Source: an uncultured Eubacteriales bacterium
GTDB lineage: Bacteria; Bacillota; Clostridia; Christensenellales; Borkfalkiaceae
Reading direction: 5' to 3'
DNA: 23,838 nt
Assembly (NCBI GenBank): GCA_900543915.1
Contig: UQTB01000030.1
Location: 1-23,838, forward strand
How positions within the stretch are numbered: the stretch's first letter is position 1; every line of letters begins with the position of its first letter. Below are positions 1-7,710 of this stretch, piece after piece. The position numbers and the translations under genes are program-made. The notes beneath the pieces are model-generated. The model was not told the DNA's origin. It made no database searches and saw only the letters and a program-made list of their open reading frames with translations.

Positions 1-1
1 G

Positions 2-493
2 ATCGCGGTCATTGCAATTTTGGCCGCCGTTCTGATTCCGACTTTTTCAAGCCTTATAAAAAAGGCGAATGAAAGCGCGGATCTTCAGAATACCAGAAAT
101 ATGAACACGGTGATCGCGGCAAATGAAGAAAAAATTGAAAAATATTATCAAGAGATCAAGGCGGCACCCTCTGGAACCTTCGATGAGCAAAATGCTGAAG
201 CCGAAGCCGTTTACCGCGTTTGCCTTGAAATGGGTTACAGCATAGGCAAAATGAACAGTGCGAGCAGTGAATACGCAATGGTTTATGACCACGGCAATCA
301 CTCACTCGTGCTGGTGCAACAGGTCGACGGAGAGATCAGAATTGTTTTCCCTGAAAATTCGGAAGTCCCAGAAACCTATGCTAATTATACTCTTTTTTAC
401 GACGGTGATGTTGATGGCTATTGGGATTCTGCTTGGAGTGAATTCTCTGGTGCGGTTTTTTATATTTCAGATTCTGCGGCGTCCGAAGCGTAA
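2..493 (+). CDS. Type IV pilin / pseudopilin-like protein, 5' end missing
   Basis: The frame is open from the first bases of the window and reads IAVIAILAAVLIPTFSSLI, the typical hydrophobic N-terminal helix of class III signal-peptide proteins after the GFTLIELIVV motif, which would lie just upstream of the window. The usual processing site is therefore cut off; 163 residues remain. A TTG inside this helix is not a credible start. After the helix comes a charged amphipathic stretch (KKANESADLQNTRNMNTVIAANEEK), as in pilins, and then a roughly 100-residue acidic globular part rich in Tyr, Asp and Glu. Family knowledge: such proteins are processed by a prepilin peptidase and assembled by a type IV pilus or type II secretion-like machine. 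No partner genes are visible here, so pilin, minor pilin and pseudopilin cannot be told apart. An intrinsic terminator follows 75 bases after the stop. Confidence 0.8.
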   Translation: MAVIAILAAVLIPTFSSLIKKANESADLQNTRNMNTVIAANEEKIEKYYQEIKAAPSGTFDEQNAEAEAVYRVCLEMGYSIGKMNSASSEYAMVYDHGNHSLVLVQQVDGEIRIVFPENSEVPETYANYTLFYDGDVDGYWDSAWSEFSGAVFYISDSAASEA

Positions 494-568
494 AAATATA
501 TCAGCAATTTGATAAGGCGGCAGTGCTCTGCCTGCCAAAGAAAAATATATTTAAAATATCCGGTGAAC

Positions 569-600
569 AAAAGCCGCCACTAAAGTGGCGGCTTTTCCGT
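569..600 (+). terminator. Intrinsic terminator after the pilin-like gene
   Basis: A 12-bp perfect stem (AAAAGCCGCCAC at 569-580, GTGGCGGCTTTT at 585-596) with a TAAA loop. The 3' arm ends in a short T run. It sits between the pilin-like gene and the convergent glyQS gene and could work in both directions. Confidence 0.8.
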
Positions 601-641
601 GTCTGTTGTTATGGGCGGTTGAAAGCGGGTAGTTTTTGCCC

Positions 642-673
642 AAAAACGGCCCGGCGGAGTTCCCCGCCGGGCC
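642..673 (-). terminator. Intrinsic terminator of glyQS
   Basis: Perfect 10-bp GC stem (GGCCCGGCGG at 648-657, CCGCCGGGCC at 664-673). On the minus strand it is followed by GTTTTT, about 45 bases after the glyQS stop codon. Confidence 0.85.
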
Positions 674-715
674 GATCGTACCGGAATCTGCGGTCAGCCG
701 CAGCGTTTCAGCGCT

Positions 716-2092
716 TTACAGTTTGACTGCCGCGCGGAGATAGCTTTCCAGCTCCGCAACGGGGAGGCGGATCTGCGCCATCGTGTCGCGGTCGCGGATG
801 GTCACCGTGTCGTCCTCCAGCGTGTTGAAATCCACGGTCACGCAGAAGGGCGTTCCGATTTCGTCCTGCCGGCGGTAGCGTTTGCCGATGGAGCCCGCCT
901 CGTCGTAGGTGCACATGAACTCGGAGGAGAGCGCCCGATAAACTTCTTTCGCTTTCTCCGAGAGATTTTTTTGCAGGGGAAGCACCGCGCACTTATACGC
1001 CGCGAGCGCGGGATGGAAGTGCATCACCACGCGGGTTTCGCCGTTGTCCAGCGTCTCTTCGTCGTACGCCTCGGAGAGGACGGCGAGCATCAGGCGGTCT
1101 GCGCCGATGGAGTATTCGACGACGTACGGAATATACTTCTCGTTCGTGACGGGGTCGGTGTAGAGCATGCTCTTGCCCGAATACTCCTGATGGCGGGAAA
1201 GGTCGTAATCCGTGCGGTTGTGGATACCGTTCAGCTCGGACCAGCCGATGGGGAAGAGGTACTGGATATCGCACGCGCTTTTGGCGTAGTGCGCCAGCTT
1301 ATCGTGATCTTTAAAGCGCAGGTGCGCGGGGTCGAATCCCAGCGCCAAAAGGAAATCCCACGCCTTTTTCTTATAGAGCTCGTAAAATTCGTGATCGGTG
1401 CCCTCTTTGCAGAAGAGCTGGTGCTCCATCTGTTCAAATTCGATGGTGCGGAAGATGAAGTTGCCGGGGGTGATCTCGTTGCGGAAGGCCTTTCCCACCT
1501 GCGCGATCCCGAAGGGTACGCGCGCGCGGGTGGTCCGCTGGACGTTCAGGAAATTGACAAATTCCCCCTGCGCGGTTTCCGGGCGCAGATAGATTTTGTT
1601 CTGCCCCTCTTCGGTCACCCCGCGGGAAGTCTCGAACATCATGTTGAACTGGCGGATGGGGGTGAAGTTGGATTTTCCGCACTTCGGACAGCAAACCTTG
1701 TGCTCCCGGATATACTGCTCCATCTCCTCGTTGGTCATGGTATCGGGGTTGACCGCCCCCTTGGAATGGCTTTCAATGAGCGTATCCGCGCGGTGGCGGG
1801 TCTTGCACTCCCGACAGTCCATTTTGGGGTCGGAAAAGGACGCCGTGTGCCCGGAAGCGTCCCACACGCGCGCGTTCATCAGAATGGCTGCGTCCACCCC
1901 GAAGGAGTTTTCGCTTTCCTGCACAAACTTTTTCCACCAGGCGCGCTTGATGTTGTTTTTGATCTCCACGCCGACCGGGCCGTAGTCCCAGGTATTTCCC
2001 ATGCCGCCGTAAATTTCGCTGCCCGGATAGATAATGCCGCGGCCTTTACAGAGGTTGACGAGTTTTTCCATTGTGGCTTTCTGTTCTCTCAT
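716..2092 (-). CDS. glyQS: Glycyl-tRNA synthetase, single-chain homodimeric type
   Basis: Charges tRNA-Gly with glycine (class II synthetase, cytoplasm). The 458 residues fit the single-chain alpha2 family rather than the two-subunit GlyQ/GlyS enzyme. Visible features: an N-terminal segment with IYPGSEIYGG and TWDYGPVG; cysteine pairs C93/C96 and C134/C135/C138 that look like the insertion-domain zinc site; class II motif 2 around FRNEITP (203-209); motif 3 as EYSIGADRLMLAVL; and a C-terminal anticodon-binding domain ending in YDEAGSIGKRYRRQDEIGTPFCVTVD. The ATG at 2092 is chosen because AGAGGAA stands 6 bases upstream on the coding strand; a second ATG seven codons in lacks a good ribosome site. 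The gene has its own promoter and terminator. The leader is only about 25 bases, so there is no room for the T-box leader often found before glycine synthetase genes in Firmicutes. Confidence 0.97.
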   Translation of the reverse strand: MREQKATMEKLVNLCKGRGIIYPGSEIYGGMGNTWDYGPVGVEIKNNIKRAWWKKFVQESENSFGVDAAILMNARVWDASGHTASFSDPKMDCRECKTRHRADTLIESHSKGAVNPDTMTNEEMEQYIREHKVCCPKCGKSNFTPIRQFNMMFETSRGVTEEGQNKIYLRPETAQGEFVNFLNVQRTTRARVPFGIAQVGKAFRNEITPGNFIFRTIEFEQMEHQLFCKEGTDHEFYELYKKKAWDFLLALGFDPAHLRFKDHDKLAHYAKSACDIQYLFPIGWSELNGIHNRTDYDLSRHQEYSGKSMLYTDPVTNEKYIPYVVEYSIGADRLMLAVLSEAYDEETLDNGETRVVMHFHPALAAYKCAVLPLQKNLSEKAKEVYRALSSEFMCTYDEAGSIGKRYRRQDEIGTPFCVTVDFNTLEDDTVTIRDRDTMAQIRLPVAELESYLRAAVKL

Positions 2093-2123
2093 GGTGTTCC
2101 TCTAATTTTTTTATTCTCGGAAT

Positions 2124-2153
2124 ATTATAGCCCAGGAACGGGAAGAAAGTCAA
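2124..2153 (-). promoter_or_regulatory. Sigma-A promoter of glyQS
   Basis: On the minus strand TTGACT (2148-2153), an 18-base spacer, then a consensus TATAAT (2124-2129). It lies 32 bases upstream of the glyQS start. Confidence 0.8.
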
Positions 2154-2192
2154 CGAAACGCGGAGGGAATTGCAAAAATATCCTGCAATTAC

Positions 2193-2221
2193 TTGTGCAA
2201 CGGCAAAATGTGTGATAAAAT
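2193..2221 (+). promoter_or_regulatory. Promoter of glnS, extended -10
   Basis: TTGTGC (2193-2198), 17-base spacer, TAAAAT (2216-2221) preceded by TGA, giving an extended -10. Diverges from the glyQS promoter; the start codon of glnS is 66 bases downstream. Confidence 0.6.
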
Positions 2222-2287
2222 AATAAAATAAGAGAGAAAATAAAAAGACAGGCGAAGCGCCGGGGCGCGGCGTGTACGGAGAACATC

Positions 2288-3913
2288 ATGGCGGATAATT
2301 TTATCGAACAGATCGTAGAGGAGGAACTTGCGTCGGGCAAAGTGTCGGCGGTGCAGACGCGTTTCCCCCCCGAGCCGAACGGATACCTTCACATCGGGCA
2401 TGCGAAGAGCATGTGCATCAATTTCGGCATCAGCGAAAAATACGGCGGGAAGTGCAATCTCTTCTTCGACGATACCAATCCTTCCAAGGAAAAGACGGAA
2501 TATGTGGACGCGATCCGGAAGGATATCGCCTGGCTGGGATTTACCTATGCGAAGGAGGTATACGCTTCCGACTTTTTCGAGGAAATTTACCGGTATGCCG
2601 AACAGCTCATCGAAATGGGAAAGGCTTACGTCTGCGATTACGCGGCGGAAGAGATTTCCGCGACGCGCGGCACGCTGACGGAGCCGGGGAAAGAGAGCCC
2701 CTGGCGGAACCGGAGCAGGGAGGAGAACCTCTCCCTGTTCCGCGCGATGCGCGCCGGCGCGTTCGGCGACGGAGAAAAGTGCCTCCGCGCGAAGATCGAC
2801 ATGGCTTCTCCCAACATCAATCTGAGAGACCCCGTCATCTACCGCATACTGCGGCAGACGCATCACCGCACGGGGGACGCCTGGTGCATCTACCCGATGT
2901 ACGATTACGCGCATCCCGTGTGCGATTATCTGCAGGGCGTCACGCATTCCGTCTGTACGCTGGAATTTGAGGATCACCGCCCGCTTTACGACTGGGTGGG
3001 CATCACCCTCGGGTTCGACCCGAAGCCCCGCCAGATCGAATTTGCGCGGCTCAACGTGACCAATCTCGTGATGAGCAAGCGCTATCTGAAAAAGCTGGTG
3101 GAAGACGGCGCCGTGGATGGTTGGGACGATCCCCGCATGCCCACGCTCGCCGGAATCCGCAACCGCGGCATCCCGGCGGAGGCGCTCAAGGATTTCTGCG
3201 CGCGGATCGGCGTGGCAAAAGCCAATTCGGAGGTGCAGATCTCCTATCTGGAAGCCTGCGTGCGCGAGTACCTCAACCTGCATGCGGAGCGCGCGATGGC
3301 GGTGCTTTCTCCGCTGAAGGTGGAGATCACCAACTATCCGCAGGGGGTGACGGAGGAGCTGGAGTTTGACGTAAACCCGAACGAGGAGGAGAAGCGGACG
3401 CGCAAAATTTCCTTTTCGCGGGAGCTGTATATCGACGCGTCCGACTTTTCGCTGGATCCTCCGCCCAAGTATTTCAGACTCAAAAAGGACGGATACGTCC
3501 GCCTGAAAAACGCGTATATCATTCACTGCGACGAAGTGGTGTGCGGCGCGGACGGGGCGGTGGAAAAGCTCCTCTGTTCGTATATCCCCGAATCCAGGAG
3601 CGGAAACGACACCAGCGGCATCAGGGCGAAGGGCGTGCTGCAGTGGGTGAACGCCGCGGACGCGGTGGATACGGAGATCCGCCGTTACGGGTACCTTCTG
3701 AAAGACGAGGCGTATCCGGGGCAGGATTTTTCGGAGCGCATGAACGAGGAGAGCCTCTCCGTCTCGCACGGCAAGGCGGAACCCTATCTCTTTGCGGACG
3801 GGGACGACCGCCCCTTCCAGCTGCTGCGCACGGGGTATTATAAACGTCTGTCCGCCGGGGGCAAAGTCGTGCTGTCTGAGATCGTGTCGCTGAAAGATAA
3901 TTTCAACAAGTAA
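2288..3913 (+). CDS. glnS: Glutaminyl-tRNA synthetase
   Basis: Charges tRNA-Gln directly with glutamine (class I synthetase, cytoplasm). The 541 residues show the GlnRS/GluRS class I signature PPEPNGYLHIGHAKS with HIGH at residues 35-38, followed by FDDTNP. The KMSKS-like loop is VMSKR (residues 261-265). GlnRS rather than GluRS is supported by the RFPPEPNGYLHIGHAK start, the YPMYDYAHPVCDYLQGVTHSVCTLEFEDHR block (split here by function, not by a break) and the C-terminal beta-barrel anticodon domain from about residue 340. The ATG has GGAGA 8 bases upstream. It is followed after 26 bases by a small membrane protein gene, probably in the same transcript. Many Firmicutes lack GlnRS and make Gln-tRNA by the GatCAB amidotransferase, so its presence is informative about the lineage. 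Confidence 0.96.
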   Translation: MADNFIEQIVEEELASGKVSAVQTRFPPEPNGYLHIGHAKSMCINFGISEKYGGKCNLFFDDTNPSKEKTEYVDAIRKDIAWLGFTYAKEVYASDFFEEIYRYAEQLIEMGKAYVCDYAAEEISATRGTLTEPGKESPWRNRSREENLSLFRAMRAGAFGDGEKCLRAKIDMASPNINLRDPVIYRILRQTHHRTGDAWCIYPMYDYAHPVCDYLQGVTHSVCTLEFEDHRPLYDWVGITLGFDPKPRQIEFARLNVTNLVMSKRYLKKLVEDGAVDGWDDPRMPTLAGIRNRGIPAEALKDFCARIGVAKANSEVQISYLEACVREYLNLHAERAMAVLSPLKVEITNYPQGVTEELEFDVNPNEEEKRTRKISFSRELYIDASDFSLDPPPKYFRLKKDGYVRLKNAYIIHCDEVVCGADGAVEKLLCSYIPESRSGNDTSGIRAKGVLQWVNAADAVDTEIRRYGYLLKDEAYPGQDFSERMNEESLSVSHGKAEPYLFADGDDRPFQLLRTGYYKRLSAGGKVVLSEIVSLKDNFNK

Positions 3914-3939
3914 TATTTAAATTTTTCGGAGGGAATTTT

Positions 3940-4506
3940 ATGGGGTGGATTATCGACGCCGTAATCGGCGTCCTTCTGTTGATCGTCTTGTTGATCAACC
4001 TCTTTATGGGATTTCAGAAATGCGGACTCAACAACGCGTTCACCGCTTTGAACGTCGTATTGTCCTGCGTGCTGGCTTCCGTCATTTCGGGCGCGCTGAT
4101 CTCCGGCCCGCTCGCTTCCGTCGTGGAGGGCTCGGGCGAAGGTTCCGAACTGATGGGAACGCTGCTCTCCATCGGGCTGTTCGTCGTGCTGATGCTGGTG
4201 TTCAGCCTGATCTTTTCGATCGTATTTTTCTTCGTGAAACTCCCGCTGAAAAAGATCAAGGTGAAGTCCAAGGCCATGAAGATCGTCGGGAGAGTGGTCA
4301 GCATTCTGCTGAGCGTCGGCATTTACGCCTCCTTTTTCTGGATCATCCTGGGCGTCGTGCATACCGCGGGCATTCCCGCGATCGACGAGGCGATCGGAAG
4401 CAGTTTCTTCTACGGAACCAATCCGTTCCAGGGACTCTGCGACAAATACCTGAACGTCGGAGAGCTGATCGGCGCGCTGACGGGTTCTCTGCCCGGCGGC
4501 AACTGA
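3940..4506 (+). CDS. CvpA-like four-helix membrane protein
   Basis: A 188-residue integral membrane protein with four likely helices at about residues 3-26, 33-56, 70-98 and 117-140 and a short polar tail. The opening IIDAVIGVLLLIVLLINLFMGFQ followed by a gap and a second helix resembles the CvpA (colicin V production) family in length and topology, but the match is by pattern only. The ATG is preceded by GGAGGG at 6 bases. The gene lies 26 bases after glnS on the same strand. The last 13 residues (LIGALTGSLPGGN) are encoded by the first copy of a 38-bp tandem duplication; the stop codon falls at the start of the second copy. Before the duplication the protein may have had a different C-terminus, so the present end may be recent. 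Confidence 0.7.
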   Translation: MGWIIDAVIGVLLLIVLLINLFMGFQKCGLNNAFTALNVVLSCVLASVISGALISGPLASVVEGSGEGSELMGTLLSIGLFVVLMLVFSLIFSIVFFFVKLPLKKIKVKSKAMKIVGRVVSILLSVGIYASFFWIILGVVHTAGIPAIDEAIGSSFFYGTNPFQGLCDKYLNVGELIGALTGSLPGGN

Positions 4507-4553
4507 TCGGCGCGCTGACGGGTTCTCTGCCCGGCGGCAACTGATCGGCGCGC
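4465..4553 (+). repeat. 38-bp tandem duplication across the end of the CvpA-like gene
   Basis: Two identical 38-base copies (4465-4502 and 4503-4540) followed by 13 bases of a third (4541-4553). The unit begins CTGATCGGCGCGCTGACG. Because 38 is not a multiple of three, the second copy is in another frame and carries the TGA stop at 4504-4506. Confidence 0.95.
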
Positions 4554-4611
4554 GCTCTTTGAAAGCCCGTTCAGGGTAAGCGCGTGAACCGACGCGGCGC
4601 ATTCGCGAGAC

Positions 4612-4644
4612 AAAAAGCACCGCCCTGTCAGCAGGACGGTGCTT
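4612..4644 (-). terminator. Intrinsic terminator of the PepSY-like lipoprotein gene
   Basis: Stem of 13 bp (4615-4627 with 4632-4644) with one mismatch on the plus strand that becomes a G-U pair on the minus strand. On the minus strand the stem runs into TTTTTG, so it fits the minus-strand gene 16 bases away; the plus strand has no T run. Confidence 0.8.
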
Positions 4645-4659
4645 CGGATATTCAAAGGG

Positions 4660-5325
4660 TCAATACAGTTCGCGGATTGCCAGAACGTCTCCCGTGACGC
4701 CGTCGATCAGGAGCGCGACAACTTTGTGTTCGCCGCGTACCAGGCCGACGTACCAATAGGGCTTTTCATTGTTGACGAATACGCGGAGCGTGATCTCCGC
4801 GCCGAACGCGCCGTTCGTGCGGTAGCTGTCCAGCAGGTCCCCCTGGTTGGTTTCCAGCGCTTCGAGCGCCTGCTCTTTGGTGAGGGCGTTCTCGGGCAGC
4901 GGGCAGGAAAGCTCCAGGTGATCTTCGGTCTCCGCGCGCGCGATCACGATGGCAAACCGATCGGGCGGGCAGGAATCGACGGGGACGGTGGCGGTGAGTT
5001 TGTGCCGCACGGGGTCGAGGGCGAACGTCACTTCGTAGGGCGTTTCCCCCAGCTGCAGGGACGCGCGGTATTCGGCGTTTTCAACGGTCTCTTTGGGCGT
5101 CAGCTTGAGGATCAGCCCATACGCCACGCTGCCGACCGCACCGTCCGGCTGATAGGGCGTCTCGCAATAGCCGAACTGGGCCTTTACGATATAGGCGTCC
5201 GATTCCGCCTCCCACACGCGCTCGACGAGTTCGGAAACGCTCTTTAACAGTGCGGGCTGTTTGTCGCAGGCAAAGGAAAAGAGCGAGATAAAGCAGAGCA
5301 AAAATACCAACAGATGTTTTTTCAT
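4660..5325 (-). CDS. Secreted lipoprotein with a PepSY-like C-terminal region
   Basis: A 221-residue protein beginning MKKHLLVFLLCFISLFSFAC, a lipoprotein signal peptide with the lipidated Cys at position 20, so it should be anchored to the outer face of the membrane. The C-terminal 70 residues (TKEQALEAL ... YWYVGLVRGEHKVVALLIDGVTGDVLAIRELY) have the PepSY pattern: a helix with a TKEQA motif, then a strand pair ending in IDxxTGDVL. Some PepSY proteins bind or inhibit peptidases; that role is not shown here. The middle region is unassigned. The start at 5325 is preferred over the much longer open frame upstream, which runs antisense through the next gene, because it gives an ideal signal peptide and has GGAG about 8 bases upstream. 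Confidence 0.8.
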   Translation of the reverse strand: MKKHLLVFLLCFISLFSFACDKQPALLKSVSELVERVWEAESDAYIVKAQFGYCETPYQPDGAVGSVAYGLILKLTPKETVENAEYRASLQLGETPYEVTFALDPVRHKLTATVPVDSCPPDRFAIVIARAETEDHLELSCPLPENALTKEQALEALETNQGDLLDSYRTNGAFGAEITLRVFVNNEKPYWYVGLVRGEHKVVALLIDGVTGDVLAIRELY

Positions 5326-5380
5326 GTTCCATTCTCCGTTAATAAACTTATGCGAAAGATAAAAACTAATGACTAAACAA

Positions 5381-5409
5381 TTGATTTTTTCGCCCTGTTT
5401 TGATAAAAT
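5381..5409 (+). promoter_or_regulatory. Extended -10 promoter for the 198-residue membrane protein
   Basis: TTGATT (5381-5386), 17-base spacer, TAAAAT (5404-5409) preceded by TGA. The start codon is 19 bases beyond, giving a very short leader. Confidence 0.65.
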
Positions 5410-5427
5410 GAATAAAACGGAGGGCTT

Positions 5428-6024
5428 ATGAAACGCTTGATCATCAAAACAGCGGCAATCACGCTTGCCGCAATCTTCGGCGTTTTTGTCCTCGGGGTGG
5501 TCGGCATGACGCTGTTTGCTCCGGGTGCGATGGGGGATCTCTGTCAGCAGACGGGAAGCTACGGGCTCGCTGCCTGGTATGCCGAACTCGATTACGCCAA
5601 ATCCAAAGAGATCGATAAACTGGCGCGCGTGATCTACCTGGCTGACCTCGCGGGAAACGACGAAACGCTCGTCGAATACTGTCCGCAGATGGCGGCGCAC
5701 AGGGATTTTTCCGCATTCTGCAAGGAGACGGATCAAGCGGAAAATCCGCTCTATTCCAATCTGGGAGGATACCGCACCTTTCTCTATTCCGCTTATGCGG
5801 AAGCGCTTTATCAGACGGGGGAAAAGACCACTGCGCTCACCGTTGCGGCGGATGAAGTCGCAAAGAGCGGTTACGGGGAAGTCAATCCCGTGCGCGCGCT
5901 GATTGCCTGCGCGGCGGAGGACGACGCGTTTTTGGGGGAAATTCTGGCGCGGCTGGAATTTCTCACGGTGCCGAGCGGACAAAAGGCGCTGGAAGCGGAT
6001 ATCGCGCTGCTGCAGCAGGACTGA
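5428..6024 (+). CDS. Membrane-anchored protein of unknown function
   Basis: 198 residues with one N-terminal helix (about 8-29, IKTAAITLAAIFGVFVLGVVGMTLF) and a mainly alpha-helical, Ala/Glu-rich remainder that should lie outside the cell. The helix pairs (GLAAWYAELDYAKSKE, YSAYAEALYQTGEKTTAL, PVRALIACAAEDDAFLGEILARLEFL) have a look of tetratricopeptide-type helical hairpins, but no consensus repeat can be claimed. I do not recognise the family. The ATG follows GGAGGG by 4-5 bases and a good promoter. A small intrinsic terminator follows the stop by five bases, before guaB. Confidence 0.75.
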   Translation: MKRLIIKTAAITLAAIFGVFVLGVVGMTLFAPGAMGDLCQQTGSYGLAAWYAELDYAKSKEIDKLARVIYLADLAGNDETLVEYCPQMAAHRDFSAFCKETDQAENPLYSNLGGYRTFLYSAYAEALYQTGEKTTALTVAADEVAKSGYGEVNPVRALIACAAEDDAFLGEILARLEFLTVPSGQKALEADIALLQQD

Positions 6025-6029
6025 CACAG

Positions 6030-6051
6030 ATTGCCTCACGGCAATTTTTTT
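6030..6051 (+). terminator. Short terminator between the membrane protein gene and guaB
   Basis: ATTGCC (6030-6035), TCAC loop, GGCAAT (6040-6045), then a run of seven T. The stem is only 6 bp, so it may be leaky; no clear separate promoter for guaB is seen downstream of it. Confidence 0.6.
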
Positions 6052-6087
6052 ACAGATCGATTCACATTACGGAGGAAGTATTTTTCT

Positions 6088-7545
6088 ATGGGTAAGATTA
6101 TCAAAGAAGGGCTGACGTTCGACGACGTCCTGCTGATTCCGCAGGCGAGCAACGTGCTGCCGTATCAGGTGGATCTCTCGAGCCGCCTGACGGACGATCT
6201 CGTCCTCAACATCCCGCTGATGAGCGCGGCGATGGATACCGTGACGGAGAGCCGCCTGGCGATCGCCATGGCGCGCGAAGGGGGAATCGGTATCATTCAC
6301 AAAAACATGTCGATCGAGGAACAGGCGCTTCACGTGGATAAGGTCAAGCGCAGCGAACACGGCGTCATCACGGATCCCTTCTTCCTGGAGCCGCAGAACC
6401 TCGTATCGGATGCGCTCGCGCTGATGGAGCGCTACAAGATCAGCGGCGTTCCCATCACGAAAAACGGAAAGCTGGTCGGCATTCTGACCAACCGCGACCT
6501 CCGGTTTGAAACCAACTTCGATCAACCCATCGAAAATGTGATGACGAAGGAGAACCTCGTCACCGCGCCGGTCGGCACTTCTCTCGCCGAGGCGCAGAAA
6601 ATCCTGGGAAAACACAGGATCGAAAAACTCCCGATCGTCGATAAGGACGGATATCTGAAAGGGCTCATCACCATCAAGGATATCGAAAAAGCCATCCAGT
6701 ATCCCAATTCCGCAAAGGATAAAAACGGCCGCCTGGTCGTCGGCGCGGCGGTCGGCATCTCTGGCAATACGTACGAACGCGTGGACGAGCTGGTCAAGGC
6801 AAAGGTAGATATCATCACCGTGGATACGGCGCACGGCCACAGCTTTGCGATTCCCAAGGTGGTGGAGAATATCAAGAAGAAGTATCCCAATATCCCCGTC
6901 ATGGCGGGCAACGTCGCGACGGCGGAGGCGACCGAAGCGCTCATCGGCGCAGGGGCGGACGTCGTAAAAGTGGGGATCGGCCCCGGTTCCATCTGCACCA
7001 CGCGCGTGGTCGCGGGTATCGGCATGCCGCAGCTTACGGCGATCATGGACTGCGCGGAGCGCGCGGATCAGCTGGGGAAAACGGTGGTAGCGGACGGCGG
7101 CATCAAGTACAGCGGCGATATCACCAAGGCTTTGGGCGCGGGCGCTTCCGCCGTCATGATCGGCAGCCTGTTTGCCGGGACGCTGGAAAGCCCCGGAGAG
7201 ATCGAGATTTATCAGGGCAGGAGCTTCAAAGTATACCGCGGCATGGGCTCGCTCTCGGCTATGGCGATGGGCAGCAAGGACCGCTATTTCCAGGAAAACG
7301 CCAAAAAGCTGGTTCCGGAAGGCGTGGAAGGGCGCGTTCCTTACCGCGGGGCTCTCTCGGAAATCATCTTTCAGATGGTGGGCGGAATCCGCTCGGGAAT
7401 GGGGTATACGGGCATGGCGACGATCGACGAACTCCGCCACAAGGCGCAGTTTGTTAAGATTACGAACGCGGCACTCATCGAATCTCACCCGCACGATATT
7501 TCCATTACGAAAGAATCTCCGAACTATTCTCCGAAAGGCGTGTAA
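6088..7545 (+). CDS. guaB: IMP dehydrogenase
   Basis: Oxidises IMP to XMP with NAD+, the committed step of guanine nucleotide synthesis (cytoplasmic tetramer). The 485 residues match the family length. Visible: the N-terminal GLTFDDVLLIPQ; the paired CBS regulatory domains at about 93-206 (ISGVPITKNGKLVGILTNRDLRF and IEKLPIVDKDGYLKGLITIKDIEK); the catalytic loop GPGSICTTRVVAGIG with the active-site Cys at 303; the flap region after it; and GGIRSGMGYTG near the end. The ATG at 6088 is chosen because MGKIIKEGLTFDD is the conserved family start and GGAGGAA lies 10 bases upstream; the frame is open further upstream but without a ribosome site. No own promoter is clear, so it may be read through the weak terminator from the upstream gene. 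Confidence 0.97.
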   Translation: MGKIIKEGLTFDDVLLIPQASNVLPYQVDLSSRLTDDLVLNIPLMSAAMDTVTESRLAIAMAREGGIGIIHKNMSIEEQALHVDKVKRSEHGVITDPFFLEPQNLVSDALALMERYKISGVPITKNGKLVGILTNRDLRFETNFDQPIENVMTKENLVTAPVGTSLAEAQKILGKHRIEKLPIVDKDGYLKGLITIKDIEKAIQYPNSAKDKNGRLVVGAAVGISGNTYERVDELVKAKVDIITVDTAHGHSFAIPKVVENIKKKYPNIPVMAGNVATAEATEALIGAGADVVKVGIGPGSICTTRVVAGIGMPQLTAIMDCAERADQLGKTVVADGGIKYSGDITKALGAGASAVMIGSLFAGTLESPGEIEIYQGRSFKVYRGMGSLSAMAMGSKDRYFQENAKKLVPEGVEGRVPYRGALSEIIFQMVGGIRSGMGYTGMATIDELRHKAQFVKITNAALIESHPHDISITKESPNYSPKGV

Positions 7546-7549
7546 ATCC

Positions 7550-7579
7550 TTGACAAAGGCCGCCGTTTCGTGGTAAAAT
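7550..7579 (+). promoter_or_regulatory. Promoter of tRNA-Leu
   Basis: Consensus TTGACA (7550-7555), 18-base spacer, TAAAAT (7574-7579) with an upstream TGG giving an extended -10. It begins five bases after the guaB stop codon and stands 45 bases before the tRNA. Confidence 0.8.
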
Positions 7580-7623
7580 CATAAAGCTGAAATAAATAGC
7601 GCTTCTGAAAAGGGGCGCACAAT

Positions 7624-7710
7624 GCGGATGTGGCGGAATTGGCAGACGCGCTAGATTCAGGTTCTAGTGGGGGCGACTTCGTGCAGGTTCAACTCCTGTC
7701 ATCCGCACCA
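7624..7710 (+). tRNA. tRNA-Leu, anticodon CAG
   Basis: 87 nt including encoded CCA. Acceptor stem GCGGATG pairs with CATCCGC; anticodon stem CTAGA/TCTAG encloses the loop TTCAGGT with anticodon CAG (reads CUG). A long variable arm (GGGGGCGACTTCGTG region) is typical of class II tRNA-Leu, and the T arm carries GGTTCAACTCC. Confidence 0.97.

Noticed and set aside
2093..2123. T-box or other leader riboswitch before glyQS
   Set aside because: Promoter lies only 32 bases from the start; no room and no specifier stem or T-box sequence.
971..2215. 414-codon plus-strand frame opposite glyQS
   Set aside because: Antisense shadow of a GC-rich gene; glyQS has motifs, promoter, ribosome site and terminator, this frame has none.
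2189..3769. 526-codon minus-strand frame opposite glnS
   Set aside because: Antisense shadow in mirrored GC-rich codons; Arg/His-rich translation without any family pattern.
3945..4544. Frame reading the 38-bp repeat as LIGALTGSLPGGN at its end
   Set aside because: Out of frame with the CvpA-like gene except by the duplication; Arg-rich translation with no start signal.
5326..6039. Upstream extension of the PepSY-like lipoprotein frame
   Set aside because: Runs antisense through the 198-residue membrane protein; the signal peptide and ribosome site fix the start at 5325.
6067..7494. 475-codon minus-strand frame opposite guaB
   Set aside because: Antisense shadow; Arg/Asp/His-rich translation, and guaB is certain.
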